Source: Bacillota bacterium (GTDB taxonomy: Bacteria; Bacillota; Clostridia; Christensenellales; Aristaeellaceae). Taken from it: 38,064 nt of DNA. The first letter of the stretch is position 1, and each line of letters begins with the position of its first letter. Position numbers and translations under genes: made by a program. Below the pieces are notes generated by a model. That model searched no databases, was not told where the DNA came from, and was given only the letters and a program-made list of their open reading frames with translations. The DNA lies in NCBI GenBank assembly GCA_023444095.1, contig JAEZRP010000009.1, positions 1-38,064 on the forward strand, given 5' to 3'. Shown piece by piece: positions 1 through 6,133 of this stretch.

Positions 1-57
1 CTCGCCCAGCTGCTTTCGAAATGCCGACTGTTCCGGTGTGATCTTCTGTTTTCCCAT
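1..57 (-). CDS. N-terminal fragment of an unidentified protein (window edge)
   Basis: Nineteen codons of a minus-strand gene that runs off the left edge. The fragment reads MGKQKITPEQSAFRKQLGE. The start is well supported: CCTCC on the plus strand (67-71) is a perfect GGAGG ribosome binding site nine bases upstream, and an extended -10 box lies further out. Too little is visible to name a family; the residues are polar and charged, with no signal peptide. Confidence 0.6.
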   Translation of the reverse strand, partial: MGKQKITPEQSAFRKQLGE

Positions 58-81
58 GCTTGTTATCCTCCACGCTGTTTT

Positions 82-90
82 ATTCTACCA
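82..90 (-). promoter_or_regulatory. Extended -10 promoter for the left-edge gene
   Basis: Read on the minus strand this is TGG-TAGAAT, an extended -10 box. It would start transcription near position 75, leaving a short leader that still holds the GGAGG site. No good -35 box is visible, as is common with extended -10 promoters. Confidence 0.4.
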
Positions 91-135
91 CAGCCTCGAG
101 GTTTACACATAATTCGGGACGGTCTCAAGGCCACC

Positions 136-161
136 AAAACCGCCCTCATCGGGCGGTTTTT
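136..161 (-). terminator. Intrinsic terminator, usable in both directions
   Basis: A perfect 10-bp stem, AAAACCGCCC against GGGCGGTTTT, with the five-base loop TCATC. Both sides end in four or five T/A bases, so the structure has a U-tract on either strand. It lies 40 bases beyond the stop of the small minus-strand gene at 201-302 and most likely ends that transcript. Confidence 0.75.
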
Positions 162-200
162 CATTCCATTTCGTTTGAACCACAGTGCTCAGCGATGGAT

Positions 201-302
201 TCACTTTTCTGTTTTCAGTTCCCCGTATTTGTTGCGGCGCGTGGAAGGAGGGTTTATGGGAGCATTTTTTCGTTTGGGATTGCGCCCTTTTTGATTCGCC
301 AT
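201..302 (-). CDS. Small basic protein, 33 residues, unknown function
   Basis: This short frame begins MANQKGRNPKRKNAP and is rich in Lys, Arg, Asn and Pro, with no hydrophobic segment. A strong ribosome binding site (GGGAGGTGAAGACG before ATG) fixes the start; the frame is open further upstream, but without a comparable site. A 10-bp intrinsic terminator follows at 136-161. Together these make a complete transcription unit, which is the main argument that the gene is real. The composition recalls small nucleic-acid-binding or spore-core peptides of Firmicutes, but that is only a resemblance. I do not recognise a family. Confidence 0.55.
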   Translation of the reverse strand: MANQKGRNPKRKNAPINPPSTRRNKYGELKTEK

Positions 303-439
303 CGTCTTCACCTCCCATCTAGTTTTGGTTGATCCGAGCAGATTATTTCTGGAAATAGATGCCGCAAAATACGGCGCTTGCCCCGGCAAACCTCGTCAGA
401 AAGCTGTTGCCTTCATCGATATCCGATACGGCGTCATCC
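303..439. other. Gap between divergent units, nothing further recognised
   Basis: This lies between the small minus-strand gene and the plus-strand MFS promoter. It should hold the promoter of the minus-strand gene, but I found no convincing -35/-10 pair there on that strand. Confidence 0.4.
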
Positions 440-468
440 TTGACGCAGCTTCGATCTATTGTTATAAT
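440..468 (+). promoter_or_regulatory. Sigma-A promoter for the MFS transporter
   Basis: TTGACG at 440-445, a 17-base spacer, and a consensus TATAAT at 463-468. Transcription should start near 475, giving a leader of about 80 bases that contains the hairpin at 487-510. Confidence 0.8.
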
Positions 469-486
469 ACATACATATGTTTGATG

Positions 487-510
487 ACCAGGCCGAAAGG
501 CTTGGTTTTT
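487..510 (+). terminator. Attenuator-like hairpin in the MFS leader
   Basis: An 8-bp stem, ACCAGGCC with GGCTTGGT (one G-U pair), closed by a GAAA tetraloop and followed by TTTTT. It lies about 12 bases after the predicted transcription start and before the coding region, so it could stop most transcripts prematurely. It is short, and the U-tract is only five bases, so termination may be partial. Confidence 0.5.
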
Positions 511-557
511 CAATGGGTTGACATAAGCCCCAATCCCGCGGAAACGAGAGTGATCCT

Positions 558-1826
558 TTGAAACGATTTTTGCTCAAACACCCGCTCGTGCGTACCCTGA
601 CCGAGCTGCGCGGCAACACCCGGGCATGCGTATTCACCGAGCCCATGTGGGGCCTTTCCATGAACCTTTGCCTTCCCTACGCGTCGGTCTTCATGCTTTC
701 CTTTGGCATGAGCGATGTGCAGGTGGGGCTGGTTGCGTCCATCTACATGTTCTCACAGACGATCTTTGCCTTCCTTTCCGGCGCGATCGTCGACCGATTC
801 GGACGCAGGTTCAGCACCATGCTCTTCGACTTTCTATCCTGGAGCGTGCCCTGCCTGATCTGGGCTTCCAGCCAGGGGTTCTGGTTCTTTGCCGTGGCGG
901 CGCTGTTCAACGGCATGATGAAGATCACCACCGTGTCGTGGGACTGCCTATTGGTGGAGGACGCCCCCAGGGACAAGATCACCCAGATCTATTCCTGGGT
1001 CATCATCTCCGGGAATCTGTCTGCGCTCTTTGCCCCCATCTCGTCCATCCTGGTTGCGAAGCTGACGCTAATCCCCGCCATACGGGTACTGTATCTCAAC
1101 GCCTTTGTGGTGATGACCCTGAAGATCTTCCTGCTCTACCGGTTTTCCACCGAGACGGGCATCGGGCGCACCCGCCGCGAGGCGGTAAAGGGCATGACCT
1201 GGGGGAAAATGCTGGGCGGATACAAGGGCGCTGTGGGCCGGATTCTGTCCTCCCCCGGCACGATCTTTGCAATCGTAGTCAGCGTCCTGGTGGAAATCGC
1301 CGGCATGATCGGCATCACCTTTTGGCAGATTATCGCCTCCCGGCGCATCGGCATTCCCGATCCCATGCTGCCGATCTTCCCCATGGTCAAAAGCGTTCTG
1401 TCCATCCTGCTCTTCTTTACGGTGCTGTCCCGCATCAAGCAGACCAACCTCAAATTGCCCCTGTACGGCGGTTTTTTGAGCGCCATCACAGGCGCCCTGC
1501 TTTTGATCAGCGTGCCCGGAACCGGACTGATGGGCTATCTCCTCCTGTGCGCGTCCCTGATCTTCGAGGCGCTCGGTTCCGCCACCCTGGGTACGCTTCG
1601 CGAATCCCTGGTGGCCATCCACGTAAATCCAGAGGATCGCTCGCGCATCATGGCGCTTTTGCAAACCACGGTGATGCTGGTCAGCGTTCCTTTCGGGTAC
1701 ATCGGCGGCCTTTTGAGCGACTTGGACAGGACGCTGCCCTTTGTGCTGAATATGGGGCTTCTGTCCCTGGGGATGCTTGCGACGTTCCTCTTTTTCCGCG
1801 GCAAAAGCGTTCGTCCGGCACGGTAA
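558..1826 (+). CDS. Major facilitator superfamily transporter
   Basis: A 422-residue integral membrane protein with the size and hydrophobic pattern of a 12-helix MFS carrier. The loop after the second helix has the MFS signature as GAIVDRFGRR (about residues 74-83). No substrate can be read from the sequence; drug or metabolite export is the usual role of such single-gene carriers. I keep the TTG start at 558, preceded by GAGAG, because the cytoplasmic N-terminal segment (MKRFLLKHPLVRTLTELRG) looks natural and later Met codons fall close to helix 1. The gene stands alone between a consensus promoter with an attenuator-like hairpin and a strong terminator at 1920-1946. Confidence 0.85.
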   Translation: MKRFLLKHPLVRTLTELRGNTRACVFTEPMWGLSMNLCLPYASVFMLSFGMSDVQVGLVASIYMFSQTIFAFLSGAIVDRFGRRFSTMLFDFLSWSVPCLIWASSQGFWFFAVAALFNGMMKITTVSWDCLLVEDAPRDKITQIYSWVIISGNLSALFAPISSILVAKLTLIPAIRVLYLNAFVVMTLKIFLLYRFSTETGIGRTRREAVKGMTWGKMLGGYKGAVGRILSSPGTIFAIVVSVLVEIAGMIGITFWQIIASRRIGIPDPMLPIFPMVKSVLSILLFFTVLSRIKQTNLKLPLYGGFLSAITGALLLISVPGTGLMGYLLLCASLIFEALGSATLGTLRESLVAIHVNPEDRSRIMALLQTTVMLVSVPFGYIGGLLSDLDRTLPFVLNMGLLSLGMLATFLFFRGKSVRPAR

Positions 1827-1919
1827 GCCGCGCGAGCGAACCGGAGTCCGTATGCGGAGTCGAATCTCGGGAAACCATGATGGTTCAAAATCTCGATCGA
1901 ATGTATCGTTCCAGTCAAT

Positions 1920-1946
1920 GCCGCCTGAATCGGGCGGCTTTTTTTT
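1920..1946 (+). terminator. Intrinsic terminator after the MFS gene
   Basis: GCCGCC pairs with GGCGGC (plus one wobble pair) around a short loop, followed by eight T residues. This is a textbook rho-independent terminator about 95 bases past the stop codon. Confidence 0.85.
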
Positions 1947-1996
1947 CTCCCTCGAACAGGTCTTCCCGATTTTCCCTTCCCCCATGGAGGCTGATC

Positions 1997-2005
1997 TGTT
2001 ATACT
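1997..2005 (+). promoter_or_regulatory. Extended -10 promoter before the 348-residue protein
   Basis: TGT-TATACT is an extended -10 box just after the MFS terminator. The -35 region is weak (TTCCCC). The leader would be about 65 bases. Confidence 0.5.
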
Positions 2006-2076
2006 AGGTTTAAAGACAGGATTGTGCAAACGGGCTTCGAGGGATACGGCAAAGTAATTTGCGAGAGGGAAAGCAC

Positions 2077-3123
2077 GTGAGAAAAACGCTTCCGGATGTG
2101 GCGCGCTATTTGAAGGAAATTCTGGTACCCGCATCGCGCGAAGCGTATGCGATCCATCCCGCGTATGCGAATCTATCAAATGAAGAGAACATCCGGGAGG
2201 GCATCCTTTCGTTCCGGGCCTTTCTGGTTCGGTTTTACGAAGCCATAGCCGCCAAAGGCGCTAACTATGATACCAGCACAAAGGTCGCCCATGAATATGA
2301 AAACCGCACCACGCTTTCGGTGTATTACCCGTTCCTGCACCATGTGAGCGAATTGCTCCTGAACATGGGCTATCAGGGCATTCCAGCCGAAAACGCGCAG
2401 GCGCTCGCCTGTGGATCTGCCGTATTGAGCGCAAAGCTGTCTGTCGCCAAGAGCCTGGAATGTCTGCGGTTTTTGGCGGATTGCGGCATCTGCTTTGACG
2501 GCATCGATTTATATGACAAAAAGCAGAACCTTCAGGACATCAAAGCCATGACGATCACCTATCCGGACGACCCCGCCATGCTGACCGGCCTCAAGGTCAT
2601 GGCAATCGCAGAAATCGAGCATGGCACCCTCGTCAACCAGGATGTGTTTTTGCGCTGCGACTATAGGGCAATCAAAACGAATGAAACCGATGTGGACTCC
2701 ATCGTACAGGATACCATAAAGCCGTTATCGAAAGAGGTGCAGGATTTCATTCTGCGCCTGCATCGGCGCCATCTGGATCGGGGGCTCACCTGCGTGGTGG
2801 AAGTAAAAGGGTTTCATATCTATATCAAGTATTGTTACAAGCGGAAGGACGTATGGGGAGTGAACGCCTCCCTCAACAACGGCCATCATATCAATGTGAA
2901 ACCCACAAAGACGCACGAATACGCCGACGCCATCAAAACGTTTGCTCCAACTTTGCGGGAACTGATCGCAGCTGGATATGGCTGCGGCCGAAAGCGGGAA
3001 ATCGGCCATTGTGATGGCGGCTGCCGTGGGCTTCCTATCCCGCTGGATGATTCCGTTTTAGAGATCCGAGGGGATATCGAAACATGGTTGGATCGGGAAT
3101 TGTCATGCCTGCAACGGAAATAA
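2077..3123 (+). CDS. Unrecognised 348-residue protein with C-terminal Cys/His cluster
   Basis: I do not recognise a named family. The protein is soluble, with no signal peptide or membrane helix. The first 150 residues look mostly helical, the middle more mixed. The C-terminus holds Cys303 and an HCDGGC motif (residues 311-316) just before a conserved-looking PLDDSVLEIRGDIETWLD stretch; such spacing could bind a metal or form disulfides. I chose GTG at 2077 because AGAGGG lies seven bases upstream; a TTG at 2059 would add six residues but lacks a good site. The base composition is visibly less GC-rich than the core genes later in the window, hinting at a different history. The AraC-type regulator follows 105 bases downstream under its own promoter. 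Confidence 0.75.
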   Translation: MRKTLPDVARYLKEILVPASREAYAIHPAYANLSNEENIREGILSFRAFLVRFYEAIAAKGANYDTSTKVAHEYENRTTLSVYYPFLHHVSELLLNMGYQGIPAENAQALACGSAVLSAKLSVAKSLECLRFLADCGICFDGIDLYDKKQNLQDIKAMTITYPDDPAMLTGLKVMAIAEIEHGTLVNQDVFLRCDYRAIKTNETDVDSIVQDTIKPLSKEVQDFILRLHRRHLDRGLTCVVEVKGFHIYIKYCYKRKDVWGVNASLNNGHHINVKPTKTHEYADAIKTFAPTLRELIAAGYGCGRKREIGHCDGGCRGLPIPLDDSVLEIRGDIETWLDRELSCLQRK

Positions 3124-3198
3124 ATAGGGAGATGTAAATTCCGACAAATTCAGATTCCGGAAAAGGGCAGACACAATCAAGCGCATGTCGTTCCGATA

Positions 3199-3207
3199 TG
3201 ATATACT
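3199..3207 (+). promoter_or_regulatory. Extended -10 promoter for the AraC regulator
   Basis: TGA-TATACT is an extended -10 box about 20 bases upstream of the start codon, giving a very short leader that retains the AGGTG ribosome binding site. The -35 box is poor. Confidence 0.55.
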
Positions 3208-3228
3208 GTCTGAAGTGAGGTGCGCCGC

Positions 3229-4146
3229 ATGCACGCTTGGGAAGCGGTACAGAAGACCCTGAATTATATTGAAGATAAGATCAGCGCGGACATCTCCATC
3301 GAGGAATTGGCGCAGATCGCTGCGCTGTCGCCGTTTTATTATCAGCGCCTGTTCACCCGGCTGGTCAAAAAGCCGGTGCGGGAATACATCAAGCTGCGTC
3401 AACTGGCCAGGGCATGCGGCACGCTGCGCGAGAAGGAAAACCGCATCCTGGACGTTGCGTTGCAGTTCGGGTTCGGCAGCCACGAGACCTTTACCCGGGC
3501 GTTCAAGGAGACCTACGGAATCACCCCGGCGCAATACCGGGACAGGCCCGTCGCCCTGGATCACTTCGATAAGCCGAACCTGCTCCTAAACTATGTGATG
3601 GTGGACGAGGGCGTGCCGCTGATCAGCGACGGTCTGGTTTTGGAAATGAGCCGAAAGACCATTCAGGAGCCGATCTGCTTCGCGGGCAAGCAGGGGTACT
3701 TCCCCTTCGTGCATGGCAAGATGCTGGGGGAACGCCCCGGCGTCTCCGGGGCGGAAGATATCTGGAGCGCGTTTTACGGCGTTCGGCCGGAGATTCCGCG
3801 CATCCCCGGCGGACGGCAAATCGGCGTGTGCTTTCCAGGCGACGCGCCGGAAGGCCACACCTCCTACTTTGCGGGTGCTGAGGTGGAACGGGCTGTAACG
3901 AGCGCGCGGTATGACCATTGGCTGCTGCCCGCACGGGAATACGTGGTCTGCGGATTTGAGGCGGAGGATTTTCAGCAGCTGGCACCTTCGGCGCTTGGCA
4001 AGGCCATGAAGTTCACCCGGCTTTGGCTGAAGCAGCACGGCCTGATCGCGGACGCCTTCTTCCCGGAAGTGTACTACCCAGGCTCGAACACCCCCTATAT
4101 GGAATTGTGGGTTCCGTTTCGGCAACGGGAACCGAAAAACGAATGA
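3229..4146 (+). CDS. AraC-family regulator with GyrI-like effector domain
   Basis: A 305-residue transcription factor. Residues 1-110 carry the two AraC helix-turn-helix units: the first around IEELAQIAALSPFYYQRLF, the second around LDVALQFGFGSHETFTRAF, ending in the family's GITPAQYR. The rest resembles the GyrI-like small-molecule binding domain of Rob/SoxS-type and BmrR-like regulators, so it probably senses an organic ligand or drug. ATG 3229 is preferred over GTG 3220 because GAGGTG sits six bases upstream of it. The next gene begins 15 bases after the stop, so the two are almost certainly cotranscribed and the flavoprotein is a likely target or partner. Confidence 0.85.
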   Translation: MHAWEAVQKTLNYIEDKISADISIEELAQIAALSPFYYQRLFTRLVKKPVREYIKLRQLARACGTLREKENRILDVALQFGFGSHETFTRAFKETYGITPAQYRDRPVALDHFDKPNLLLNYVMVDEGVPLISDGLVLEMSRKTIQEPICFAGKQGYFPFVHGKMLGERPGVSGAEDIWSAFYGVRPEIPRIPGGRQIGVCFPGDAPEGHTSYFAGAEVERAVTSARYDHWLLPAREYVVCGFEAEDFQQLAPSALGKAMKFTRLWLKQHGLIADAFFPEVYYPGSNTPYMELWVPFRQREPKNE

Positions 4147-4161
4147 ATGAGAGGCGTTTCC

Positions 4162-4632
4162 ATGAACAAGTATGAAGAAGCAATGAAGCTGCTGGACGAA
4201 AAACTGGGCAACAAGGACGGGCTGATCTCCCTTTCCACCATCGCGCTGCAACCGGGTGCCGATGGCAGAAGCCGCCCCGCCGCCCGCCTTGTGGACGCCT
4301 ATTATGAGGACGGCGCGTTCTACACCGTCACCTACGCAACCTCGGGCAAGATGCGGGAGATCGCCCAAAACCCCGAAGTCGCCGTCTGCATCATCGTCGA
4401 AAACTTCACGGCGGACGGGATCGGCGAAAACCTGGGCTGGGTGTGCGACGAGAAAAACGCGAAGATGATGGCAAAGCTGCGCACGATTTTCGCCGCGTGG
4501 TATTATCAGGCCAACAACGACGAAGACCACAACACCTGCCTACTGCGCGTCCGGCTGACCAAGGGCCTGTGGAACGACGCCCACAAGGGGATCCGGAACG
4601 AGATCGATTTTATCAATAAGACGGCGAACTAA
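4162..4632 (+). CDS. Pyridoxamine 5'-phosphate oxidase family protein
   Basis: A 156-residue protein of the split-barrel FMN-binding PNPOx-like family. The core shows strands typical of the fold: ARLVDAYYEDGAFYTVTY, then KMREIAQNPEVAVCII, in the positions where family members contact FMN phosphate. Members act as small flavin oxidoreductases or general stress proteins; true pyridoxine biosynthesis is unlikely at this length. The ATG at 4162 has GAGAGG seven bases upstream; an in-frame ATG at 4147 directly abuts the previous stop. It follows the AraC/GyrI regulator by 15 bases, which suggests a two-gene stress-response unit. A 12-bp hairpin starts one base after its stop codon. Confidence 0.8.
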   Translation: MNKYEEAMKLLDEKLGNKDGLISLSTIALQPGADGRSRPAARLVDAYYEDGAFYTVTYATSGKMREIAQNPEVAVCIIVENFTADGIGENLGWVCDEKNAKMMAKLRTIFAAWYYQANNDEDHNTCLLRVRLTKGLWNDAHKGIRNEIDFINKTAN

Positions 4633-4633
4633 G

Positions 4634-4666
4634 GCAATCGCTTACGACTTCGCTGTAAGCGATTGC
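4634..4666 (+). other. Perfect 12-bp hairpin directly after a stop codon
   Basis: GCAATCGCTTAC pairs perfectly with GTAAGCGATTGC around a nine-base loop. It begins one base after the PNPOx stop. There is no U-tract (AAAGG follows), so it is not a standard intrinsic terminator; it may protect the 3' end of the upstream message or be a processing site. Confidence 0.6.
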
Positions 4667-4784
4667 AAAGGACCGAGGTGGAGTGCGCAAGCCCTCCAAA
4701 CCTCCCAGAGCTTTCGTAAGCAATGGCACCGAAAACGGAGGAGCCGTTGCCATCCCAGCTTCGGTTCGATCGAGGAGAAGGATC

Positions 4785-5408
4785 ATGCAAGAGTGGAACA
4801 TCGGAGCAATCGTGCCCTTCGGCGGCTACCGCTGGCGCGTGCTCGTCATAGAGAACGATGCGGCACTGCTGCTGACCGAAGATATCGTAGAGCTGCGCGC
4901 TTACCATGACGCTTACCAGGATGCCACGTGGGCGGACTGCGCGCTGCGGAACTACCTGAATGGTTCGTTTTATGATGCGTTCCAGGAAGCCGATCGGGCG
5001 AGAATCCTGCAAGTGACCAACAAAAATCCCGACAATCCCTGGTATGGCGCAACGGGCGGAGCGGACACGCAGGATCGCATCTTCCTGTTAAGCTTGGAGG
5101 AAGCCGTGTGCCAGTACTTTGGCGACAGCAGCGCGAACCTGATTAACCGCCGTGCAAACCAAAGATACTGGTTTCAGCGGAAGGATCCGAACAACTTTAG
5201 GCGTTCCGCGACATCGGAGGGATATAGTTGGTGGTGGTGGCTTCGGTCGCCAGGCCGGAACAACGTAAAAGCCGTGTACATCCACGGCGACGGCAACATC
5301 GGCATCCAAGGCAACAATATCCTCAGATGCAATATCACCTCCTGTTTTCATCCCGCAAACGGCGACAACCGGGGCGGCGTTCGCCCTGCCCTGTGGCTGA
5401 AGCTGTAA
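4785..5408 (+). CDS. DUF6273 domain protein
   Basis: A 207-residue soluble protein. The C-terminal half has the hallmarks of DUF6273: a tryptophan run leading into WWLRSPG, then an aromatic/Asn-rich stretch and the ending GGVRPALWLKL. The N-terminal half has the usual WNIGAIVPFGGYRWRVL opening and an RNYLNGSFYDAF block. The function of the domain is not established; related domains are found in proteins with formylglycine-enzyme-like or lectin-like folds. ATG 4785 is chosen because GGAGAAGG lies just upstream; the frame is open for 34 more codons but without a comparable site. There is no signal peptide. A terminator follows at 5439-5466, and no promoter was recognised in front. Confidence 0.75.
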   Translation: MQEWNIGAIVPFGGYRWRVLVIENDAALLLTEDIVELRAYHDAYQDATWADCALRNYLNGSFYDAFQEADRARILQVTNKNPDNPWYGATGGADTQDRIFLLSLEEAVCQYFGDSSANLINRRANQRYWFQRKDPNNFRRSATSEGYSWWWWLRSPGRNNVKAVYIHGDGNIGIQGNNILRCNITSCFHPANGDNRGGVRPALWLKL

Positions 5409-5438
5409 CCGTGGTTCGACAAATAAATCACCCACCAG

Positions 5439-5466
5439 AGGCATCTGCGCCAGCAGGTGCCTTTTT
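5439..5466 (+). terminator. Intrinsic terminator after the DUF6273 gene
   Basis: A 10-bp stem, AGGCATCTGC with GCAGGTGCCT (one wobble pair), a GCCA loop, and five T residues. It lies 30 bases past the stop. Confidence 0.85.
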
Positions 5467-5557
5467 GTTGGGAGGGGATCATGTCGAACTGTTATTGCTG
5501 CTCTTTCTGGCGTTGTGATTGCTTGCGCTTCTCTAGTCACTCATAAATTAAAACAAC

Positions 5558-5583
5558 GGGCGCTCGGTGCGATCCGAGCGCTC
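5558..5583 (-). terminator. Probable terminator of the small minus-strand gene
   Basis: Read on the minus strand, an 8-bp perfect stem (GCGCTCGG with CCGAGCGC, extended to 10 with a G-U and a G-C pair) is followed by GTTGTTTTAATT. It lies 40 bases after the stop of the 40-residue frame at 5624-5746 and supports that frame being transcribed. Confidence 0.55.
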
Positions 5584-5623
5584 ATTCCATCAAATACTCA
5601 ATTCGCAAAGCACCGGTCTTTGA

Positions 5624-5746
5624 TCAAGTGGAGTCTTTGTGCTTCTCTTCAGTTGGTATACCCGGGGGATTCCCAGTGATTCGGAAGCTTTGAAAATGGC
5701 GCAAAATGTTCCGAAGCGTCTGGACGCGTGAACTCCAGTCTTTCAT
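5624..5746 (-). CDS. Possible small protein of 40 residues, unknown
   Basis: The frame starts MKDWSSRVQTLRNILRHF and is basic with an amphipathic first half. The case for it rests on signals: the ribosome binding site AAAGGAGGTGACTTA before ATG is close to the ideal anti-Shine-Dalgarno match, and a terminator-like hairpin follows. Against it, the +1 frame over the same bases is also open (it contains GIPRVYQLKRSTKTPLDQR) and runs 37 bases beyond this stop, so this could be a frameshifted remnant of a longer gene. No family recognised. Confidence 0.4.
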   Translation of the reverse strand: MKDWSSRVQTLRNILRHFQSFRITGNPPGIPTEEKHKDST

Positions 5747-5974
5747 TAAGTCACCTCCTTTGGTTTAGTCTCTCCCAAATTTTCAACCTCAAATAGGAAT
5801 TCAGGAGGATGTTTATGGTTGAGCGCATCGGCTCTCATCCGCATCCCACGCCGGACCAAGCGAGTTGACGGTGCAGATCAGTCGATTTCCTCAGAGACGG
5901 CAATAAAGCTCTGTGCTGGCGGCGGTATGTAGCCACGAGGAAATACGGAATGACAGCGACAATCAATTTGCATG
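5747..5974. other. Gene-poor gap with a 17-codon frame
   Basis: The region between the small minus-strand gene and the ABC-F promoter. The only item of note is a plus-strand frame of 17 codons at 5815-5868 (MVERIGSHPHPTPDQAS) behind CAGGAGGATGTTT, which is a good ribosome binding site. It may be a leader peptide or a degraded gene start. Nothing else is recognised. Confidence 0.3.
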
Positions 5975-6003
5975 TTGTCCCGGACATGCCCTTGCTGTAT
6001 AAT
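5975..6003 (+). promoter_or_regulatory. Sigma-A promoter for the ABC-F gene
   Basis: TTGTCC at 5975-5980, a 17-base spacer, and a consensus TATAAT at 5998-6003. The leader is about 125 bases and holds a hairpin (AAAGCGC...GCGCTTT, near 6039-6068); ABC-F genes are often controlled by leader attenuation, so this is worth noting. Confidence 0.65.
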
Positions 6004-6133
6004 ATCGCTGTGGTACAAGGCTTTCCATCCGTTGAAAAGCGCCTTTTTGTCATAAGAAGCGCTTTGTCGCGGGGTGGAAAAGATCCGGCGTGACTACGCA
6101 TTGGAACCAGTATGAGCCATCGTGAGGTGCAAC

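Noticed and set aside
626..2080. A 484-codon plus-strand frame overlapping the first MFS gene
   Set aside because: It lacks membrane helices or any family motif and crosses the strong terminator at 1920-1946. The MFS frame has the GAIVDRFGRR motif.
5747..6133. Riboswitch or T-box in the leader of the ABC-F gene
   Set aside because: Only a simple 7-bp hairpin is visible near 6039-6068; no T-box sequence or known riboswitch core was found.
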